Both the position numbers and the translations under genes were made by a program. Shown one piece after another: positions 47,492 through 60,300 of a DNA stretch of 64,000 nucleotides. Every line of letters starts with the position of its first letter. Position 1 is the first letter of the stretch. This DNA is from Atopsyche davidsoni (taxonomy: Eukaryota > Arthropoda > Insecta > Trichoptera > Hydrobiosidae), in assembly GCA_022113835.1 (NCBI GenBank), contig JAILWY010000010.1, positions 11,767,501 to 11,831,500 of the forward strand, written 5' to 3'. The notes below the pieces were generated by a model, which saw nothing but the letters and a program-made list of their open reading frames with translations, searched no databases and was not told where the DNA came from.

Positions 47492-49268
47492 GTCTTGTGA
47501 GTAAGGAAGGTAGTTTTAACTTTACAAGAAAATCACAATTGATATAAAAATAAAGAAAAAATATTTTTTGAGTCTTGAAAACATCATTATATCCGTGATA
47601 CGAGATGTTTTTATATGAAATAACTCAATTCAATTAAAATGCAAAACATTTCGTAGATAACGAACATTTTTTAATGCCAAAAGTAGTACAAAAATCGTTT
47701 TAATTGTGTAAATAAAAATATATGGTTTTGTACTTGGGAAATACTCGAAGCACCTTAATTAAACTTATCCTTCAATTTTATACTAATGATATAATGATTA
47801 TTTTCAGATTTTCTTTATGATCTTCGGTATATGAGACGTGATGAAAGTCAACCTCAATCCAGTGGTAAGAAATAAACATTTAACATTAGATAGCCTTTAA
47901 AAGTTATTTTAAAAATTGGCGCTAGCGACCTGATTACATTTATTAACTGCATATTCAATTGCGATCTATTATCTGCAGTTTTGTTTCATGAATCTTTTTT
48001 GGTAATGGTTTTAAATATATTTTATTTTTTGGTTCAAGTAAAATTTATTTGAGACAAATAAGACAATAGAGACCTAGACTCACCTTGTGCGAAGTCCTCG
48101 AGCTTAGTATTTCAATCACATTGCGCTTTGGTTAATATATTGTGAAGCAGGTTTAATCAGCGCTTGCGTTTAGATGTTTTTACAAATAATTCGACTTGCG
48201 CAAACTTAATTTTACGTTTTAAAAATAATTTGTTTACACTCACTGAATCCACATACTAGTTTCCATATTCTACTTAATACCAAATTCATAGCTTGCGATT
48301 AATTAAAAGGAGGTTGCGATGCACGCGAGACTCGTCCGTTGCTCAGCGCGCTGTTTACTCTGCTTATCACGTGCTGTGTGGTGTGTTGCAGTTGCCATCG
48401 AGAAGCTGCAGTTCCAAGTGAAGACACTGACCATCGTTAATGCCTTGGAGTTTGTTTTTTTGGTGGTCATTTGTATCGTGTGCTGCTGGAAGTACGGGCG
48501 TCGCTCCGTCGGTCAGGTCAGGAGCTGGATCGGAGAGAGACAGAAGACACGCCAAGTAATCAAAATCTATAAATTAATTGAAAAACTTTTTCTTGGTTTT
48601 TTTTCATTTATACAAATTAACATTTTTTTAATTTTTATATACTATAAAATAATTTAAAGATTGATCAAAAAATTAAAAAGATGTTAATATAAAATACTTA
48701 TACTACATAAAAAGTAGAAACTTCGAGTATGGTATGTGGTGTCAATTTTTTAAATCGAATACTGTCTCTGACTAAGGGTATTTTTTAAAATTTTAATTAT
48801 TTAATACTAAACCATGTGCATAAATATGTGTGTAAGTATATTTATATATTTTTAATTTAAAATGCTTCTCAATTATATCTTAATATGATTTCATATCATT
48901 TTCAGGCGAGGAAATATCCAAATGATCTAACGCATCAAAATCCACACACAGAATCGCCAACTATTCGTCGCCATCCAGTGTCTCGTCGAGAACCCGTAGC
49001 TCCAGAAAATGGCAGAGATACCCATCAAAATGTACCACGGGAACCTATCTCTATGGATGGCCTGCGTCGTCATGACATTACAGTAGCAATGCCCACTCTT
49101 TACAATTATGGCGGAGGGAATCCAAGAGGGGTTTCTGTATGCAGTAACCCCGAGGTCACTACCACACAGCCTGCTGGCAGGATCCCTTCAGAAGACTCTA
49201 TTCGTGAGCATATTCCAGAAAATAGGCGCCACCTTCCAACTACTGGTGGAATTTCAACAATATCCTAA
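42436..49268 (+). CDS. grnd: Grindelwald-like TNF receptor (4 coding exons, 266 aa)
   Basis: Exons 42436-42652, 47808-47864, 48392-48555 and 48906-49268 join with phases 1, 1, 0. Residues 1-22 are a signal peptide. Residues 30-71 are one extracellular domain with eight cysteines (30, 35, 41, 48, 51, 55, 67, 71) and the pattern C-x4-C-x5-C-x6-C-x2-C-x3-C-x11-C-x3-C, with EFC, CxPC and N-x-D landmarks as in Drosophila Grindelwald. Residues 104-124 (TLTIVNALEFVFLVVICIVC region) are the membrane helix, followed by a basic stretch. About 140 cytoplasmic residues follow, with no death domain. Length is close to the Drosophila protein (about 240 aa). In flies this receptor binds the TNF Eiger at the cell surface and activates JNK. 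Wengen, the other fly TNF receptor, is the main alternative. Intron 1 is 5.2 kb. Confidence 0.82.
45498..45664 (+). other. Cryptic or alternative exon in intron 1 of grnd
   Basis: A strong acceptor (TCATCCTCCTCACAG) opens a phase-1 frame compatible with grnd exon 1. It runs 54 codons (PRECSTYGVQRISNRGYFLC and more) to TAA at 45662-45664, overlapped by AATAAA (45660-45665). Spliced to exon 1 it would give a secreted receptor without a membrane segment. Only splice and ORF signals support this. Confidence 0.25.
47435..47488. repeat. (TA)n microsatellite
   Basis: Alternating AT, about 54 bp, in intron 1 of the receptor gene. Confidence 0.95.
47808..47864 (+). CDS. grnd: grnd coding exon 2: juxtamembrane linker
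   Basis: The acceptor TTATTTTCAG and donor GTG|GTAAGA bound 57 bp, phase 1 to 1. It encodes FLYDLRYMRRDESQPQSS, a polar linker. Confidence 0.75.
48392..48555 (+). CDS. grnd: grnd coding exon 3: transmembrane segment
   Basis: After GTGTGTTGCAG, phase 1 to 0. Encodes AIEKLQFQVKT, then a 21-residue hydrophobic helix ending CIVCC, then WKYGRRSVGQVR and a basic tail up to the donor CCAA|GTAATC. Confidence 0.85.
48906..49268 (+). CDS. grnd: grnd coding exon 4: cytoplasmic tail
   Basis: After ATCATTTTCAG, phase 0, 120 codons and TAA. The tail is polar, rich in Arg, Pro, His and Thr, with no known domain visible. It ends TTGGISTIS, a possible short linear motif. Confidence 0.82.
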   Translation, partial: ARKYPNDLTHQNPHTESPTIRRHPVSRREPVAPENGRDTHQNVPREPISMDGLRRHDITVAMPTLYNYGGGNPRGVSVCSNPEVTTTQPAGRIPSEDSIREHIPENRRHLPTTGGISTIS

Positions 49269-49471
49269 GTTATTTGATTTTTTAATTGAATCAAAGAAAA
49301 TATAGGATTTTCAGATCTGTTATTGAAAAGTCATTCAGTGCTTTGTGCACTACAACTTATACCAAATGTCCATCTTCAAAGCTTGTAGACATTATATTAG
49401 GCTCTAATTTTTTGGAATACAAATTGACGACGAGTTATACATGCAAGTTTAAGAAGTATTAAAATATTCAA

Positions 49472-49477
49472 AATAAA
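49472..49477 (+). terminator. Poly(A) signal candidate for the receptor gene
   Basis: AATAAA about 200 nt after the stop codon, the first such signal downstream. Longer UTRs using later signals are possible. Confidence 0.4.
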
Positions 49478-50049
49478 ATATAAGTAACAAAACACATGTA
49501 TATTTGAGAATTATTTATACTATAAATTATTTTTGTTAACAACATATTATATTAAAAAACAATACGAAATACTTATTAATTCAGTATTTGTTTTTTTCGC
49601 CAGCTAAAGATTGGTAGGTTGATTTAATTTTTAAAATAAGGATTTTTTCATCCCATGAATGCTTAGTGTTAACTATTAATTAGTGTCTGGTAGACTCTTG
49701 ATTTGCCATAATCAACATTAACAGTATGTATCAAAAATCCAAAAAAGTATTAGCCATCTATTGCACTGAACTGAATGGATATGTCTGTTATTACGTTCCC
49801 TGCATCTATTGACATTTCTATACTACTTTGTGATCTAATATGATATGTAATAAAAGATATTAGAAGTACAAAAAATCTCATTCATCTAAGTATGCTACTA
49901 AAACATAGAAATCAATCAGATTGATCTTAATTCATGATGATTTTTATAAAAATACTTTTATGGGTATTTAATGATTTTTTCCTTGTATTGACCGTTTGTC
50001 GATGATGGTTTGTCAAAACTCATAAAAAAATTATGTAGGAATTATTTAT

Positions 50050-50465
50050 ATACTAGAAATGTTGCCCGTCACAGAATGACGTTTTCGGAGGCATTTGAGT
50101 TATTAATGATGTGATTAATAATTTCTAACGCTAATTTCTAAAATTGGTACTTGTGTCAAGCTGACATAAACTGATAATTTCTTAGAAGCATCATATTTTG
50201 TTTTTTTGTAAAAATTCTAAATTTGAAATTCTCGCTGTGAACAACAGAATCATATAATTCGTACATAAGTTTTATTTAATTAGTTTATGAATGAAAATAT
50301 TATCCTATCGTCTTGAAATTTGGCACATAGCTGCGGAAAAATTTACTAAACTTACGTGCAAAAAATCAGCGTTGCATCTTTTAAGATATTCTATAGAGAA
50401 CCGAAAAATGAAACATACACACACACACACACACAATGGCTATTATTATAGTAGATTCTAGATGT
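50050..50465 (+). repeat. Decayed non-LTR (RTE-like) 3' fragment
   Basis: Starts near ACTAGAAATGTTGCCCGTCA, contains CTTGAAATTTGGCACATAGC, and ends in (CA)n and GGCTATTATTATAGTAGATT. This layout is familiar from RTE-type and related insect repeats, but no coding part is left. Confidence 0.35.
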
Positions 50466-53400
50466 GTTTTGTAATAAGATCTTTACCCACTACTGCCAAT
50501 ATACAATCTTGGAACATGAAGTCAAAACAGTTTACAGTAATTTTTCCGCTGGTGATGTTTTTTGAAGCAATCAGTTCTGTTTGTGTTCTGCTAACAATAA
50601 TATGCACCTTTTTTACTTACTTGTTTTTCACATCTCAGTCTATATTTCTGTATTTTTGTTTTCTAGATTATCCAATGTCAAATTCAATAAAAGATTCTTA
50701 CGGTTAGTTTCAATCGATAATTAAGTGATTTGAGATTTTAAAAAATCTTCAGTGAACTGACATGAAACTAAAATGCAATCATGTGATCGCTATTTTTCGA
50801 AGCAAATCAACCGATGAAGGAGCGATTGTTAATCACGCGTTCCAAGATCATAGATCAAATAAGCAACAATGGATAAAGGCCTAAAGTGAGAATCTACTTG
50901 AAATAGTTTTAGTGTACTTTTTTTAAAATAGAATACCTAATTATAAATGTAGATATTAAATTTTATACGGCAAAAGAGTAAGTTATATTATTAATTTTTA
51001 AAGTTTATTAAAAAAATTTAATAATGTTTTTATAATAAATTTAATGTTTTTAAATTAAATTTAATAATGTTTTTAAAAAAATACATTAACTTTTTCTTAT
51101 AAGATATTTTGATAATTTGGAGTCAAATTATGATTTCACAATTTTCGTATATATTATAAAGAATTATAGGGTTAACTTTTATGAATTATTTTTTAAAATG
51201 GTTTCCATACAAAACATTCCAATATAGGTAAGATGATATGCAAAATGCAATATTTAATTGTTATTAAGATTGTAAATTATGTGTGTAGAGATGAAAGTAT
51301 GAGTAATGTTGAAAGATGATGAATAATTTCATATAATAATTATTTCAATATTTTATAAGTATTTCTAGAATAGAATCATGCATAAAGAATAATCAAAATT
51401 TTCATTGGTTATCCAAGTAATTCAATGAGAAATAATTTGATATCATATGTGAAATTATGTTAATTAAGTATGTACAATCTTTGCATTCCAATGCAAGAGG
51501 TTCATTTAATAATTAATATTAATTAAATAAATTTTGTGCTAGCTATGAGACCTACTAATAAGATACTTAGTAAGTAAGTTTCATATTGTTTTATATTTGT
51601 GAATTGTGTATTGTATATTGTAATTAGCCCTATCAACGTCCGTCCCAGTTTAAGAATGTATCAATATTAATGTATTACTGTTATAACACTAAAACTTGTA
51701 TTCGTATGTGTAATTTGTGTTTATTGTTAAAATTACTTTTAGAGATTAGTCAATAAAATTAATTGTTCTTAAGCCAACATAAATATATTATGTGATATTA
51801 TAATATTTGCAAAGAAATATGCCATCTCTTATCTACATTTGGTTGAAGGTCTATGTATTTTTTCCATTCCTATTTCACACCGATCTATGTCTTTATTTTG
51901 ACAAAGGGTCTTCTGACTTCGTACTTAGCATTAAATGAGTTGTCTTGTTCATAATCTATCCATTATCTCACCAATGTAATCACAGGTTTTTGTTGTGACG
52001 AAATCAGACATTTTTGCCTGCCCTCTCATCCACTTGTATTAATTATTACAAGGAAACACATTGTATGTGTATATTGTACATCAATTTGTTATATAAAATA
52101 TTAACAAGTGTAACAAATGCATATTTGGTGGATAGAATAACATATTATGTTTGTAATATTTTATGTGTAACAGCAATATTTTAGAGTAAATGCTAACTTT
52201 ACAGTAATTTTTATACACGTACAAACACACACATACTCTCCAAACTCATTTACATTTACAGTAAATTTATTGAACACAAAGGTGATTATTTCTATCATGG
52301 ACGTAATTCTAATATTACGAACAAAGTATATCTAATGAAATCAAAGACACAAAAACTAATACACAATTTTGGTATTCATTTTGGCGAAGAAGCATATTTA
52401 AAAGAAAATTGCACGTTTCATGCTTCATGAACTTGAACTATGGTGTTTGTACTATAACTAAATTTAATATCTTAAATTACTACCTATCTTATGAATTTCA
52501 AGATTATCTATATGATAAGTCAAAAAGGACCATCTTTTAGGTTATAGCTTTTAGAGAAATAATGGATACTCTTTTCAATAGGCACATATAGTATAAATAT
52601 TAAAAATTTTACATGATAAATGGCACATTAGATTTTGAAGAATTAGAAACTTGTTAAATTGTACTTCTTGCAAAAAATTTTTTTTTAAAGAATAATGCTA
52701 ACAATAGATATATTATTTTATTGTATACGCACAGAGGATAACCATTTGTTGACAATACTGCAAACTTTTTGAAATATTCTTGAAATAATTTTTCGTTACG
52801 ATTATTTACTGATACTAAGATATTCAAATATTATTAAATTAAAAAATAAGATTTGTTACAATAAGAAATGTTAGTTTGTTTCCTATGTGCAGGTTTTCCA
52901 TTTTATTTCATATTATTTTAATAAGATACCTTTGAATAACGTTCACAAAAATATCCAAATGTTATGTTTAAAAGAAGTTTCCACATAAATAACATTTTTC
53001 TTATTCTGCAAAATTTTGGATATAAAAGCAATAACATTTCACATTAAATAACTGATGAGTTTTGAGATAATAAGAAATAACCTTATCATAATTACTAGAA
53101 ATAAACAGAAATGATGCCATTGTGGTGTTCATAATTATATTTAGGTTATGGTTCTAGCATGAAGACTGTAGAAAGTATTAGATATACATATAATTAACAT
53201 TGTACAATTATCTTATTTACTGTTGAATCATATCTTTTAATCCAATTTCAACATTTTTATTACATTTAATAATACTTATTTTTGTGGGTCTCATGTTCAT
53301 TTCACATCACTATTCAGTATTTCTAATTGTTTGAAAATATCAAGTTATTTAAGTCATAAAATATGTTTTTTTCATAACATTACAAACACTGTAGTAACAA

Positions 53401-56400
53401 CACTTAGAAACATTGTTGTCTTGTTGATTAGTCAGAATTTTTGCATGGATACATCTAAATTTATCTATAAAGGATCTGTTTAATTTATAATACTTCATAT
53501 TTAATCAGTCAAACGGCGGTCTTGTGTATCTAGTTTGTAGTTGTCCAGCTCATTCATATTTGGTTGGGTTAATCTGATTGATTAAATCAAAGCAAGTCAA
53601 GCACTGTTTTAGTGACGTTTGAACAATTTGATTTTTACTTTGATTAAAATAATAATATTTTATATTATCATTGGTTTTCTATTGGAATGAATTGCATACA
53701 AATAAAGAAAAATATGTAAATTTTAATTTTTAATCTTTATTTACTAATGACCTTACACATTTTTAATAAAAATACAGAGATAAGTTGAAGTAAATTCGGG
53801 TTAAGACAAGAAGACTCTACAAGCAACGAGGTGTATTCATATCATCGAGTGAGCCTATGTCTATTGCCCTTTGGTGTCTCAGTCCTTTCAAGCACTGTTG
53901 CTCCGTAACTTAACATGAACTTGAAATGTACCTATAAATAGAGATTAAGAGCTTAGCTGCCATATAAATTTGACTGAAATCAAGTCCATGGAAAATTCAA
54001 TGGCTTGTGTCTTGAGATGAGTGGAGTCATTACTTTTACTTGAAACATAGTACTACTTAAGACTTCAGAAAAGCTATATTGATTTTATTTTGTGTTTATG
54101 TGGACAATCCCATCATTTGTTTGAAAGTATTGCACTAGGGGTTAGTTTTTGTTTGGGATCATACAAATCTAATAGGGTCTTCCAGTTATTGTTAATTATT
54201 TTAGGATACTACCCAATAAAAGGCTTATATTTTACCAAATATTGGTTGAGACCTTATCATGGAATATTTCTCTTGATCTAAGGCTACCCTACAGTTAATT
54301 AGGATGTGCAGAGTGATACACAAATTATGACAGCAAAGGTAAAATGGTCATTTTTAGGCTGTTGAGGTCATATTTATATTGTAAGAAAGGAAAAAAATAA
54401 AGGTGTTTCAATAACTTGTAAAGAGAAAACAATATAGTAGCATTGTAAACAATACAGAATGCAAAATTAATCTATATTATTTATTGTCAAACGTTTTTGT
54501 TATAACTATTTAAGTTATATAAAAAAGACTACTATTTCTTAACAGTAAATATAGCTTTGGCTTTTTAAAAATATACTAGTAAATGAAATGTACAAGTGAG
54601 CATATAAAATTTTTTATTAAAGAAAAATATTTGGTATGAATTACAAAAATATGAAAAATCTAAATTTGATTTAATGTAATACAAGGAATGATTACAATAT
54701 TGTAAAAGTATATTTCAATTAACATGTTACCAATTTTACTTTTATTGCATATGTACCACTCAATACAATAAAAATTATTTTACTGTGGTACTAACGCAAT
54801 AAATATGATCTATTTGGTTTGACATAAAATTGTTAATGAACAAGAGAATGAAAGTAAAAGCTAGATTTTGTAATATTTACATTTAAAATTCTTGTATAAA
54901 ATATACCTGAATAGCAAACCTTCTTTCCCTTATAATTAAATAATAATTGGTACATTTCAGTCTTTCAAGGCAAATATATATTACATAGTTTTACGCATTA
55001 TTAGTACATGGCAAAATTCTAGAGTTTTATAAATATGTAGGAAAGGTTATTAATAATAATATGCAGTGGCAATATCCATAAAAGACACACTGTCGTGTAG
55101 ACATAGCACACACCACAATTTATTGTTTTATTTACAAAGTATATATATTTTCATGCGAAATGATTATATATTTCATTTGACAGTCATTTAACATTGTATT
55201 ACTGTGAAAATGAGCTGCATGTAAAAAAATTATACAATACGAAACAATGTTGTTGAATTAATAATAATTAAAGTAAAATATTCATTAAACAAATTTAGTT
55301 TTGTTAAAAATAAATACTGCAACTTTTTTCTTTAAAAAAAGGTCAAAAGAATATTCTTAAGAATATACAATATTAAGCATAAATATTGTATTGCTATCAT
55401 CTGCATAAAGTATTAAAAACCCTGAGACATTTAACACATTTTATCAAATTACGATCTCAGAGGTGGATTGATGCATGTAAATCTTTTATACAAATTTTCT
55501 TTGTAACAAAATAATAAAACATTTGTACTTTTAACAATTAGAAACTAAGCCACTTGTTCAACATAGATCCATCACTTTCTTGTATTATTATCACTTTAAT
55601 TATTGATATGCTTTAATTTGCATACTTGTACCCTAAATCATTAAAAAGAGGTATGTGTAGGCTTAAATAAAGTATTATTTTGAAGCCTAGACTTCTATTT
55701 TAAAATAAATCTAAAGTTATATATTTATAATAGTAATTTATTTATGAAAAAAAAATTATATTGAATAACCGATTAGTTGAGCTCTAATTTTGGCAGCATT
55801 GTTTTTTTTTCATAAATATCTCCAGATGTAATATTAAAATATCAGGACTTCATTTTCGATACTTATTTTGTGAAAATTATACGAACAGAGTCCAAATTTT
55901 CCGATAAATTTAATTTTCTAGGATTTGCCTTAAAAAAATTAAACTGAGCATCTGATCATCCAGGTTGTGAATGATATATTTTGACTATGAATACCAATAC
56001 ACTATTTGAAAGCATAACAAATGCTAATTTAATTTCATAAACTCGGACAAACTATCAAGCTGGTCATGATACCCAGATCAATTCAACAATCTTGATAAAT
56101 TTGGACCATATTGGTCCCGTAACACTTGATATATGTAATTACGAATGTATTATATTATGCAATAAACATTAAAAGAGGAGATTCTTGTAATTTTGGACAG
56201 TATGAAAGCTGTAACCAATACATTTTGTACAATTTTTTATTGCTAGTATATTATAAAACAATTAATGATTCCTATCTGTAAAACAAAGGTCTCCTCCAAC
56301 CCGTAAGGTAAAATGTAATACGAGAGAGAAATACAGTATGTATTTCCCAAGTGAGTAAATACTTTGCATATCTCATAAGCAAATAAATACAAGAAATGCA

Positions 56401-56989
56401 AATAATTACAAATAAAAAATAATAATAAAAACAACATAGAAACAATAAATACATAAGCAGATAAAAAATAAATAAGCATTTAAATCTTTTGTACCAGAGT
56501 ACTCTGATTTTATCGCTGAAAACAAACAAAGCAGACAACAAACTAAAAAAAAAAAAATTATATGAGATACAGAATTATTCTTAATTAACCACCCTACTCT
56601 GTAAAAATCAGTAGCCTAATCCAATAGTGGCCATTGTGGATAAATAGTTTTGTTTTTTTAAAACTTATTGGCAATATTTAAAATATTTAGTGAACTGTGA
56701 TGTTGACCTGACTACAAGGCTGTTACCATGAACAACGAAATCCCCTTTAGTGATCGATTTTGCTTAATTTTTTATTGAATATAAGCCAGTGGGTGCCAGG
56801 AGTCCAAAACCTATACAATCTTAAAATATATTTCGTGAATTACTATCCTTTTATGCATGTTTTAATTTCATAAATAATATTTCAGTGCATGTCGACCTAA
56901 CGGCACTGAAATGAACATAATTATTTTGTACCTATTGAATCACTGTTCGTGGACATGATTATGAACTAATATGGGCACATTAAAGTTCA

Positions 56990-56995
56990 TTTATT
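56990..56995 (-). terminator. Poly(A) signal candidate for the adaptor gene
   Basis: AATAAA on the minus strand 64 nt beyond the stop codon; another lies at 56771-56776. Confidence 0.4.
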
Positions 56996-57058
56996 CAAGG
57001 TTTGTTGTCAGAGGTGAACCAGTAAAGATATTGATTCTCAAGGACTGTTCATTACCAC

Positions 57059-57323
57059 TCAAGTTGCTTCCTCCCTTTGGGAAGCGTTACTGTTCACAAA
57101 CTCTGTAAGTTGGCATCCGAGAGCGCCTTTATTAAGTTGATAGAATTCTATCAATTGTGGGATATCAAAAAACCTAGTATTTCCTCCATCCAGAGACCAT
57201 ACGCGACAGTCGCGGGCTTCATCCGTAAAGGAAATTAAACGGCAGTGTACAGCTTTTGAATTGTAACAGTAAGTTAGTACAAACTGTTCATGATTAGAAT
57301 GACTTTCGCGTACCAGGAACAAT
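57059..57323 (-). CDS. Adaptor exon: SH2 core and C-terminus
   Basis: 265 bp, entering in phase 2, 87 codons and TGA. LFLVRESHSNHEQFVLTYCY, then GGNTRFFDIPQLIEFYQLNK, then a short polar tail NSNASQREEAT. Confidence 0.93.
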
Positions 57324-60300
57324 CTGAAGTGCATTCAAAGTTACATGTTTAGTTTAAAATAATGCTAGATTGTTTTATTTCGATTTACGTTTATGTGATA
57401 CATAAATAAGGTTTTACAGTGGTATAGTGGTATAGTGATAATCAATATTTACCCTTCCTCGTGGTTGGTCCCCTTCACCAATGCTGCTGCACGATCCCGA
57501 GTCATATCCTGGTGAAACCACGGTTGGTTGAGATATGCCACTGAAGGCAATGGAAAACCTGTAGGTCTGTAACATGTACAATCAATTTATGAAATTCAAA
57601 AACTAAGAGGGAGGCTCATAAAAAAAATTACTAATATATTTAAAAAAATATATATTTTTACCTTTTAGATGGTCTCCAGATTTGTCTACAGTGATGTCCA
57701 CCCTCATTGGCAATCTGTTGTGCTTCCAGTGGATCATCAACAATGCGCCCAACACAACCAGTGAAGTCCATAGCGACATGGGAGCACATTGACTCCTACA
57801 AACATTATTTAGATAAAACTTATTACTTATGTGTTCGTAGGTTTTCGTAGCCGTTGTTATTAAATTTTCTTGTTTGAGTGTTGTGCTGAATATTAATTTA
57901 ATGTCTACTGCGTTTCAATCTTATTATACTGATACCTAGAATTGAGCAAAACAAAAACTACCAACATCAATGGAAACGTCTTTACTACAACTAAGTTACT
58001 GGTTCACAGCACAACACCCAAGAACAAAATTATCATTACTTGTATTTAATTTATGGCAAGGGCAAAAAGTAAAACATTTATTACGTATTTGAAATGAATT
58101 AAATATTTAATCTTTATCTGCATAATGTTTATTTGTACTTCTTTTTTACCGTGTCTGTAGGTTTTGCTAATGTTGTGTTGTCTTCCATGGAGTCTCGTAG
58201 ATGTTTTTTAAAATCTTGAATATTTAAAAACAGTTGATCTTTGTACTACAATAAAACAAATATTAACATCAGACACTCTAGTTGCAGTATGAATGAATAG
58301 TTTTTTAAAATTAACAATTGACGAAGATCAGCAGAGCAGCTAAGAGCAGGGTCGATTTCATAATTGCTCAAGTTTATCTAAAATTATATATTAAATAAAA
58401 ATATTCAAAGAAGAAAAACAAAGGAAATTTTATGATTATAAACGCTTTACCGATAAATAAAAATTAGAAAATATTTCTTACTTTTGCTATGCGTAGAGCT
58501 GATTCCCAAGCACACAGCTCTGCCTCAGTAGAGAAGTTAATGATTATACTTCCCTGTGGAAAAGATGCAGAAACCACATTTTCATTTTTTATACCATTTC
58601 CTTTATTGTTAGTTGTATCTTCATTTGAAGTTTTTTCTACAAAAGCCATAGCAGCTTTGTCTTTAACTTCATCATCTGTCAATAAGGATAAAAAAATGAT
58701 TAATCCAATGAATTAATGAAAATGTAATGTTCTTATAATCACCAAGGTCTAAGGAATTTAAAAAAACACTATGTTGACAATGTAAATAAATGACTTTACT
58801 TGTAAAACCTCCTTAAGTAGTAAAAATATATTCATAACTTGATGTGTAATCTTATAAATTTAAATTTTGATGTGTAAAAATGCTTTGCTCAGTTTAATTA
58901 ACATAATAACAAAATTTGATTTAGTTTCCCATAAATATATGAAAACTTATTTTTAAAAAATGAGTTAATAATTTAAATAATCTATATTTTTGAGGTTAGT
59001 AGTTATGTGTGTATGAAATAAATAATGTTTATTTATACCCAAGGTCTTAATATCACTCTTATCACTGTCGATTTTATCATCTTTTAGAAAGGCACATGGA
59101 ATAATACACAGTGAATTCTGCTCAGCAAATGAGGACTTGCAGACTGTATAAACCATTATAGAATTAATGTGGTTAATCTCACATATCTGCTTTTCCTATG
59201 AAATGAAAACATAATTGTTGGTAATTCTATTTTGTAAAATTAACATTTTGTTAGTTTGTAATAAGGAAAGAAATACGTCAAATAGTGCATTCATAGACTA
59301 TGAGTAGTGGAATTATTTAAAGATATCTTGGCTTACTGCAATATAAGCGGTGCCATCTATAAACAAGCAGCCGTAAATAATGACTTTAGTTTCTGTAGCA
59401 CTTGACTATATAGGATATTGGTCTACTTTATAAAATATCATTTGTCATGACTACAAAATAAAAGGCTGCATAAACAAACTTTTGATGATTAGTGGAATAT
59501 TAAACATATATTCTAAGTGGTGGATGAACAAAAGTAAACCTGTTTGCTGGATGTGATGCTGATCAACCCCTCGTATGTAGCTACATGCCGCCAGTCCCAA
59601 TTATCATCGTTACAATTGCTTACAAGAGCATCGGCTTTTAACTGTGGATACTTGTAAGGGGCATCCTAGAATTTTTAAGCTATGATTTAGTCATAATTTA
59701 ATCACACATTAATTATAGACTGTTTGCCACCAATATCATGCAATCAATAAGCTATTCTTATTTGAAGATAAAAAAATTCTACTTATGGTATTTACTATAA
59801 GTCGAATTAGGACAAGTCTATTTAGACTTGTCCTAATTTTTTAATTTTATTACAACTTCTTACCCCAATCTTTACAGAGGAAGCGCTAGATTGTGCTGAT
59901 GTAACATAATCAAAAAATATTGTCGACACTTCACTTATAATCTGAAACAAAAATCAAAATTATGAATAAATTAATCAAAACTAAATTGAAAATACGTATA
60001 ATGTATTAATTGTTAAAACTGACCTGCGGTTTCAAAAAAACATTGTATTTATTTTCATTCCTATTAAAGAATAATTTGCCTGTCCCAGAAGTCAGATGTA
60101 CAAACCACCTGTACGCTTCCAAAACATCTTCATGGTCTTCGAGTGACCGCTCTACAAGAACAATGCAAATAACTTACAAGATATACTAATTAAAAATACC
60201 ATTGTTTATTCGAAAGTATATTTCTCCATACTTTTAGAGCTTGAGCACCATGAAATATTCAATATACCAATAATCTTTAAAGTTATACATTTACAATGTG

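Larger units (their letters stand above)
42653..47807 (+). other. Intron 1 of the grindelwald-like gene
   Basis: About 5.2 kb. It contains a GC-rich patch (44110-44430) without paired splice sites, the cryptic exon at 45498-45664, and a (TA)n tract at 47435-47488. Otherwise AT-rich. Confidence 0.7.
49269..57058. other. Convergent intergenic region with both 3' UTRs
   Basis: No coding exon supported over 7.8 kb. The receptor 3' UTR begins here, with AATAAA at 49472-49477. The adaptor gene's 3' UTR enters from the right. A decayed non-LTR-like repeat lies at 50050-50465. The block after the acceptor TGTTTTCTAG at 50665 (DYPMSNSIKDSYG then stop) could be an alternative last exon but is very short. 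Confidence 0.5.
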
